Positions 5,134-9,630 of a stretch of 9,630 nt of DNA are shown piece after piece; within the stretch, counting starts at the first letter, position 1, and the number at the start of each line of letters is the position of its first letter. A program made the translations under genes and the position numbers. Location of the stretch: NCBI GenBank assembly GCA_030039695.1, contig JASHVB010000441.1:1-9630 (forward strand), given 5' to 3'. The notes below the pieces were generated by a model, which did not search any database, was not told where the DNA came from, and saw nothing but the letters and a program-made list of their open reading frames with translations. The stretch comes from Acetobacteraceae bacterium. GTDB lineage: Bacteria; Pseudomonadota; Alphaproteobacteria; Acetobacterales; Acetobacteraceae.

Positions 5134-6216
5134 TTAACCACGCTTGGGTATTTCGAGGCCCAGCAGCCTCGCGGCATTGCCTCCCAAAATCGCGCGGCGC
5201 TCCGCCTCGTTCAGCCCCAGGGCGGACTCGATGAACCCGAGCGGATCAACCTCCCCCATGTCTGCCGGATAATCCGTCCCCATCAGCACGTGGTCTGCGC
5301 CGTATTGCCGTACCAGGTATTCCAATTGTGGGTGGGTATAGACCAGCGTGTCGAAATAGAGCCGCTTCAGATACGCTGTCGGCATCTCGCCAATCTGCTC
5401 ACAGCAGTCCGGGCGCGCCGCCGCGGCGTGGTCGATGCGCCCGGAATAGGCCGGCAGGTATCCGCCTCCATGCAACAACACCAGCGTGAGCTTTGGGCAC
5501 TGCTCCAGCACGCCGCCGAAGATCAGGTGATGCACGGCGAGCGTGGTATCCAGCGGGTTGCCGATCACGTTGGTGAAATAGTGATCGCCGAGCCGGCGCG
5601 CCTCGGTGAACCCGGTCGGATGCATGAACAGTGTGAGGTTCAACTCTTCAGCCTTCGCGAAAATTTTGCGGAAACGATCTTCCGACAGATCCGCGCCGGC
5701 CACGTTGGTTGCGATCTCGACGCCGCGCAGGCCGAGCGACTTGTGCAGTCTTTCGAGTTCGGCGACAGCCAGGTCGGGCGCCTGGAACGGCACGGTGCCC
5801 AGGCCGGCAAAGCGGTCCGGGTGCGTCGCGCAGATCTCCGCAATGTTATCGTTGATGACGCGCGCGGTGGCGATCCCGAGCTCGGGCGGTGTGTCGTAGT
5901 AAGTCTGGTTCGGCGCCGGCGTGATCGCCTGCACGTCGATGCCCATTTGGTCCATGTCGGCCAGGCGTTTCGCTATCGAGGTGAACTGCACGCGCGTGCG
6001 CCGTGCTTGCTCCCGGTTGACCTCCCGCGTGCGAGGGTTGGCGAATATCTCGCGCGGCCGGTTGTCAGTCGCACCGGACTCGCGGAACATTTGTTCCGCC
6101 TTTTCCGTCAGCAAGTGGCAATGAATATCGACAACGAAGTACTTGCCGCGTTGATGCGACGGTCCGGGGAAGCGGCCGGGGATAGGCGCGCCGGGCGGCA
6201 GGCAGGTAAAGAGCAT
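5134..6216 (-). CDS. Amidohydrolase 2 family protein (ACMSD-like decarboxylase or hydrolase)
   Basis: The 360-residue product is a TIM-barrel metal enzyme of the amidohydrolase-2 group, which includes 2-amino-3-carboxymuconate-6-semialdehyde decarboxylase (ACMSD) and several aromatic-acid decarboxylases. The metal site is complete: Asp30-Ile-His32-Cys-His34 on strand 1, His199 in an HPTG motif, and Asp315 in GTDYP. His249 in HGGG corresponds to the catalytic His of ACMSD. The likely action is non-oxidative decarboxylation or hydrolysis of a pathway intermediate in the cytoplasm. Zinc is the usual metal. The chosen ATG has a GAGGG site upstream; about 25 residues precede the family's usual start, so a later start is possible. 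It is the last gene of the minus-strand operon, 19 bases after the opine-dehydrogenase-type gene. The substrate cannot be deduced. Confidence 0.94.
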   Translation of the reverse strand: MLFTCLPPGAPIPGRFPGPSHQRGKYFVVDIHCHLLTEKAEQMFRESGATDNRPREIFANPRTREVNREQARRTRVQFTSIAKRLADMDQMGIDVQAITPAPNQTYYDTPPELGIATARVINDNIAEICATHPDRFAGLGTVPFQAPDLAVAELERLHKSLGLRGVEIATNVAGADLSEDRFRKIFAKAEELNLTLFMHPTGFTEARRLGDHYFTNVIGNPLDTTLAVHHLIFGGVLEQCPKLTLVLLHGGGYLPAYSGRIDHAAAARPDCCEQIGEMPTAYLKRLYFDTLVYTHPQLEYLVRQYGADHVLMGTDYPADMGEVDPLGFIESALGLNEAERRAILGGNAARLLGLEIPKRG

Positions 6217-6235
6217 GGCGCGTTCCCTCTGTTAG

Positions 6236-7333
6236 CTATCTGAATCCCCTGGCCAGAACATGGCGGATGCCTGCAGCGTTCATTCCGGACAGCCCCATCC
6301 GTCGCAGCGTGCGGCCCTCCGCGGCGTAGTCCTTGCCAGTCATGCAGCGTATGATCTCGATCAGCGCGTCGATGGCTGGAGTAGCGATACCAACGGCCGC
6401 GCCGAGCGCACTCATCGGCACTAGCCCGACCGGCACGTCCTCGCTGATATACTTATGCGCGAACGATTTCGGCGTGCCCGTTGCCTGGTACGGCCCGTTG
6501 GCGTTCGTCGTCAGCAATTGGCATGTTTCGCTGAGGCTCGCACCACGCACGCCGTAGGTGCGTTCGAACCACGCTTCCAGCGTCGGTACGTTTGCGCCAA
6601 GCGCCGCAGCCACGGCAACCCGTTCCGCGTTGATCGCGCGATACAGGTTGGCGACCAGCGGCGTGACACCCTCGGCGTAGAAGCGGTAACCCTCGCCCCG
6701 ATCGATCTTGCCCGCGTTGGCGACGCAATTCGCGACATGCAACATCGCGTTGGCGTTGGTGAAGCCGGTGTAAGCGATTGTTGGGGTAGCGCTTGCATGC
6801 GGGAACAGTGGCGCAAGACGGGGAAACACGGCGTCGATCCGGCTGCCGGGAAAGGTTGCGATTTGCAGGAACTGTTTGCTGACGATCGGCGCAATGCGCG
6901 TCGACGAGCGCCGCCAGCAGGAATAGGGGTAATTGTCCATCTCGGCGACATCGACGCGTGCGGCGCAGCCGGCCGCATCCAGCGCGCGGCGTACCACCAG
7001 AGAACCGCCGGTGTTGCCTTGGACGAGCATGATGATCTGTCCGTCGTGCAGCAACGGCGCGAGCGACGTGGCAACAGTCTCCTGATAAGTGCCGCCGGTC
7101 GCGACAATGACAATTTCTGCGTCATCAACGGCGGACGCAAGATCGGTCGTTATTTGCTCCAACGCAGCGAACCGGTTGGGCGGCCCTTCCAAATCGATGC
7201 CGCCGCGCGCGCGGATATCGGCCAGACGCGTGTCATCGATATCGTGCAGCCGGACGCTGCAGCCGGCAACGCCGAGAAACGCTGAGAGATAGACGCCGCC
7301 GATGCCGGCGCCGACGATCGCGACCGTTGTCAT
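6236..7333 (-). CDS. NAD(P)-dependent opine-dehydrogenase-family oxidoreductase
   Basis: This 365-residue protein begins directly with a Rossmann fold (Gly8-Ala-Gly10-Ile-Gly-Gly13) and an Asp at position 31 after strand 2, which favours NAD over NADP. The second half matches the octopine/nopaline dehydrogenase domain: a conserved His199 in a LHVANC segment in the middle helix, a KYISEDVP motif at 294-301, and a GLVP...LG...G..TP segment after it. Family members reductively join an amino acid with a 2-oxo acid, or catalyse the reverse; distant relatives oxidise 2-hydroxy acids such as ketopantoate-type substrates. In a catabolic operon, oxidative cleavage of a secondary amine or oxidation of a hydroxy acid seems more likely than opine synthesis; this is inference. 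The start codon overlaps the stop of the CoA-transferase gene in an ATGA, so translation is coupled. Confidence 0.9.
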   Translation of the reverse strand: MTTVAIVGAGIGGVYLSAFLGVAGCSVRLHDIDDTRLADIRARGGIDLEGPPNRFAALEQITTDLASAVDDAEIVIVATGGTYQETVATSLAPLLHDGQIIMLVQGNTGGSLVVRRALDAAGCAARVDVAEMDNYPYSCWRRSSTRIAPIVSKQFLQIATFPGSRIDAVFPRLAPLFPHASATPTIAYTGFTNANAMLHVANCVANAGKIDRGEGYRFYAEGVTPLVANLYRAINAERVAVAAALGANVPTLEAWFERTYGVRGASLSETCQLLTTNANGPYQATGTPKSFAHKYISEDVPVGLVPMSALGAAVGIATPAIDALIEIIRCMTGKDYAAEGRTLRRMGLSGMNAAGIRHVLARGFR

Positions 7334-8484
7334 GCAATCACCTTGTCGTCACGCAGGCTCCGCAGCGTCTCAGCATCGAATCCCAGCAATCGACCCAGCA
7401 CCTCGTCGGTATGCTGCCCGGGCGTCGGCACCGGGCCGACGCGCCCCGGCGTCTTCGACATTTTGATTGTAACGCCGGGTACGTACATTTCGCCCGCGAT
7501 GGCATCTTCCATGTTCACGAGCATCTCGCGTTCCCACAGATGTGGGTCGGTCGCGACCTGTGGGATGCTGCGGACCGGCGCTACCGGCACACCGATATCC
7601 ATCAGCGCCTGACAGATCGTTTCGACGCTGCGTTCTGCACACCACGCCTCGACCGCGCGGCGGCGCGCGTCTGCGCCCTGTCCGCCGGTCAGCGGTTCCG
7701 CCGCACCGGCTGATGCGCCGGATATCAATTGCATCAAGCGCCCGGCCATCTCGCGACCCGCTGCCGAGATGACGACCCAGCCGTCGTTCGCGCGATAAGG
7801 CGGCCGGCCAGCTTCACCTCCTTCCTCGCCGGTTGCCAGATAATAGGACGTCGGAATCTCCACCATGGTGAGAGCCGAATCGAGCAGACAGCAATCAACG
7901 AGCTGGCCTTCGCCGGTCCGGTCACGATGGCGCAGGGCCGCAAGGGTACCGATCGTCGCATGGAGCGCGGTATAGCGATCGACCAACGATGTTGCGGTCC
8001 CGAGCGGCTGGCCCACCGGTTGCCCGGTCAGCATCATCAGCCCGCTCATCGCCTGGCCGAGAGGATCGAACGCGGGGCGGTCGGTATATGGTCCGTACTG
8101 TCCGAAGCCCGATACCGACACCAAGATGACGCGGGGGTTCAGCGCACGCAGCGCATCATAGTCGAACCCCATCGCCTTCATGGTGCCGGGGCGGAAATTC
8201 TCGAGTACCACGTCGGACTGCTTTACCAGATCGGCGAAAATCTCCTTGCCGCGCAGATCACGCATATCGAGGCAGATGCTTTTCTTGCCTCGGTTGTAGA
8301 CCGTGAAATACACGCTCTGCCCGCGCACCATGGGCGGATGTTTGCGGGTCTCTTCGCCGCCAGGGCGTTCGATCTTGATGACTTCCGCGCCGAGGTCCGA
8401 CAGAATCATGCCGCCGCGCGGACCCGCCTGGTAACGAGCGAGTTCCAGTACACGCACGCCGTCGAGACTCAGGTTCATGCCCAT
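7330..8484 (-). CDS. Family III CoA-transferase (CaiB/BaiF type)
   Basis: At 384 residues this has the size and motif order of family III CoA-transferases such as formyl-CoA:oxalate CoA-transferase and CaiB. The N-terminal segment (GVRVLELARYQAGP, then a DLGAEVIKIERPGG stretch at 30-43) forms part of the CoA-binding fold, NRGKKSI follows at 64-70 and ENFRPG at 95-100. Asp169 in SLVDR sits at the position of the catalytic Asp169 of Frc, which forms an acyl-anhydride intermediate. The enzyme moves CoA from a donor such as succinyl-CoA onto a carboxylate, preparing it for further breakdown. The ATG at 8484 has GGAGGG eight bases upstream; an internal ATG at 8478 would give an exact ATGA overlap with the SDR stop. 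Both neighbouring genes overlap it, so the three are translationally coupled. Confidence 0.97.
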   Translation of the reverse strand: MGMNLSLDGVRVLELARYQAGPRGGMILSDLGAEVIKIERPGGEETRKHPPMVRGQSVYFTVYNRGKKSICLDMRDLRGKEIFADLVKQSDVVLENFRPGTMKAMGFDYDALRALNPRVILVSVSGFGQYGPYTDRPAFDPLGQAMSGLMMLTGQPVGQPLGTATSLVDRYTALHATIGTLAALRHRDRTGEGQLVDCCLLDSALTMVEIPTSYYLATGEEGGEAGRPPYRANDGWVVISAAGREMAGRLMQLISGASAGAAEPLTGGQGADARRRAVEAWCAERSVETICQALMDIGVPVAPVRSIPQVATDPHLWEREMLVNMEDAIAGEMYVPGVTIKMSKTPGRVGPVPTPGQHTDEVLGRLLGFDAETLRSLRDDKVIA

Positions 8485-9290
8485 CGCACCAGCCCTCCGT
8501 CGATCGCGATGACCGTGCCGGTGACGTAGTCCGACAGGTCGGTTGTCAGGAACTCGACCACTCTCGCGCAGTCCTCAACCGTGCCGAGCCGGCGCAGCGC
8601 GACCATGTCGGCGAAGTTGGTATTCGCGTCGCTGCGATTGGGGAACACAGTCGCGACGACGCGGCCGGTCATGATGAAGCCAGGCGCGATACAGTTCGCG
8701 GTGATGCCGTGCGGCCCGAGGTCCTGCGCGAGGTAGCGGGTATAATGAGCGATTGCAGCTTTGGCCGCGCCGTAGTGCGCATAGCCGCCGTCGCGTGACG
8801 GGCCGAGCCCGGCGACAGACGCAACGGTGACGATCTTGCCGGCGCGCTGCGCTTTCATGTGCGGCGCGACGGCGTTGCAGCAGTAGACCGTGCCGAACAG
8901 ATTCATGTTGGTGACGAGCTGCAAAAGCGCGGGGTCGAGCTTGCTGGCACGCGTGTCCACCGGCCGGCCACGTCCGCCGCCGGCATTGGCGACCAGGATG
9001 TCGACCCGGCCCCATTCGTCGATCACGCGCCGGACCAATGCTGTCACCGCCGCCGCGTCCATCACATCGCATTCGATGCCGATGGCCGTGCCACCGGCGG
9101 TTTCGATCTCCGCCACCGTGCTGTCGGCGGTCATGGCCTTCGCTTCGGCTTCGTACTCGGCGAAGGATCGGAGGTTGATGTCGGACACGGCGACCTTGGC
9201 GCCGAGCGTTCCCAACCGCCGCGCGTAGGCGCGTCCGAGGCCCCGTCCCGCACCAGTAACGATTGCCACCTTGCCGTCAAGTTTGCCCAT
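8475..9290 (-). CDS. Short-chain dehydrogenase/reductase (SDR family)
   Basis: A classical SDR of 271 residues with a full active site: the cofactor loop Thr12-Gly-Ala-Gly-Arg-Gly-Leu-Gly19, Asp37 at the end of strand 2 (NAD preference), a CDV motif near residue 74, Asn-Ala-Gly at 102-104, and the catalytic Asn130, Ser158, Tyr173 and Lys177. It reversibly oxidises a hydroxyl group to a ketone or aldehyde in the cytoplasm. A 24-residue insert near positions 40-63 between strand 2 and helix 3 is longer than in typical members and may shape substrate choice. I chose the ATG at 9290, which has a GGGGGA site and gives the usual MGKLDGKVAIVTG start. A GTG at 9311 would add seven residues but lies three bases from an intergenic hairpin. 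It overlaps the CoA-transferase gene by ten bases. Confidence 0.96.
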   Translation of the reverse strand: MGKLDGKVAIVTGAGRGLGRAYARRLGTLGAKVAVSDINLRSFAEYEAEAKAMTADSTVAEIETAGGTAIGIECDVMDAAAVTALVRRVIDEWGRVDILVANAGGGRGRPVDTRASKLDPALLQLVTNMNLFGTVYCCNAVAPHMKAQRAGKIVTVASVAGLGPSRDGGYAHYGAAKAAIAHYTRYLAQDLGPHGITANCIAPGFIMTGRVVATVFPNRSDANTNFADMVALRRLGTVEDCARVVEFLTTDLSDYVTGTVIAIDGGLVRWA

Positions 9291-9313
9291 GCCGACGTCC
9301 CCCGCCCTCACGT

Positions 9314-9340
9314 GCAGCGGGAATCGCGGATTCCCCCTGC
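9314..9340 (-). other. Intercistronic stem-loop between flavin monooxygenase and SDR genes
   Basis: GGGAATC (9319-9325) and GATTCCC (9329-9335) form a perfect seven-pair stem with a three-base loop, extended after one C-C mismatch by GCAG/CTGC. It is the only real gap (70 bases) in the upstream part of the operon. No T-run follows on the minus strand, so it may be a processing or mRNA-stability element rather than a terminator. Confidence 0.5.
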
Positions 9341-9360
9341 CTTTGTCGCACCCGTTCAGG

Positions 9361-9630
9361 TCACCACGGCTTCACCCGCGGATACACCTCACGTGCAAAC
9401 ATGCGAATGCCGGCAACCGTATCATCGTGATCCAGGAATCCCGCCTGGCCCATGATCAGCAGATGGCCGAACCCGCCGACGTGATCGTAAACCTTCCGGA
9501 TCTGTGTCTCGACCTGAGCTGGCGTGCCGGCCATCATGATGCCCGCTGCGATGGCGCCCTCAACGCTCGCGCTTTTGGCAAATGCGCTCAACGGATGCTC
9601 CGCGCCACGCAGCATGCGCACGCCGGCTTC
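9361..9630 (-). CDS. Luciferase-like (LLM class) flavin-dependent monooxygenase, C-terminal fragment
   Basis: Only the last 89 residues are in the window; the frame is open through the right edge. The tail carries features I recognise from the C-terminus of bacterial-luciferase-like monooxygenases: a GTPAQVETQIR segment, then VGGFGHLLIMGQAGFLDH and a final EVYPR near the stop. These enzymes use reduced FMN and oxygen to oxidise small organic molecules such as long-chain aldehydes, monoterpenes, sulfonates or amines. The catalytic part lies outside, so substrate type and completeness cannot be judged. As the first visible gene of the minus-strand operon, it probably supplies a second oxygenase to the same pathway as the Rieske enzyme. 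The operon promoter must lie beyond the window. Confidence 0.88.
   Translation of the reverse strand, partial: EAGVRMLRGAEHPLSAFAKSASVEGAIAAGIMMAGTPAQVETQIRKVYDHVGGFGHLLIMGQAGFLDHDDTVAGIRMFAREVYPRVKPW

Noticed and set aside
5026..6243. 405-codon plus-strand frame opposite the amidohydrolase gene
   Set aside because: It is antisense to a gene with a complete metal site, and its product is Arg/His/Gln-rich without domain features.

Overview
The window is GC-rich, densely coded bacterial chromosome, most likely from a soil or water proteobacterium. A Bradyrhizobium-like alphaproteobacterium fits best: a short copy of a dispersed 'TCATTGCGAGGAGC'-type intergenic repeat lies between two genes, and the catabolic gene families suit that lifestyle. 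The taxonomic call is inference only. There are no tRNA, rRNA, CRISPR or insertion-sequence signatures, and nothing looks phage-derived.

Layout. (1) Positions 1-1481, minus strand: an NRAMP-fold metal transporter, cut by the left edge, with unusual residues at the metal site. (2) Positions 1482-2062: about 580 bases upstream of that gene. They hold a possible 69-codon ORF with a very good ribosome binding site and a run of hairpins. Two of the hairpins are mutually exclusive and lie just before the transporter start, which looks like a regulated leader. (3) Positions 2063-2350, plus strand: a small CsoR/RcnR/FrmR-family repressor with an inverted repeat over its own start and a similar element just after its stop. 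(4) Positions 2351-2735: no convincing gene, one strong hairpin and one weaker palindrome. (5) Positions 2736-5008, plus strand: a beta-propeller protein that keeps the key residues of peptidylamidoglycolate lyase (PAL), then a Rieske non-heme iron oxygenase. (6) Positions 5134-9630, minus strand: a tight five-gene operon converging on the Rieske gene. In transcription order it encodes a luciferase-like flavin monooxygenase (cut by the right edge), a short-chain dehydrogenase, a family III CoA-transferase, an opine-dehydrogenase-type NAD(P) enzyme and an ACMSD-type amidohydrolase.

How the genes may work together. Regions 5 and 6 look like one catabolic locus. Two oxygenases could start attack on an organic substrate, two NAD(P)-dependent dehydrogenases would oxidise or reduce carbonyl or amino-acid-like intermediates, the CoA-transferase would activate a carboxylate, and the amidohydrolase would hydrolyse or decarboxylate a product. 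The substrate cannot be read from sequence. The most interesting idea is that the Rieske enzyme and the PAL-like lyase form a two-step dealkylation pair: hydroxylation next to a heteroatom, then lyase cleavage of the hydroxylated intermediate. This would parallel the PHM-PAL pair of peptide amidation but use an unrelated oxygenase. Regions 1-3 look like a separate metal-homeostasis locus with divergent genes.
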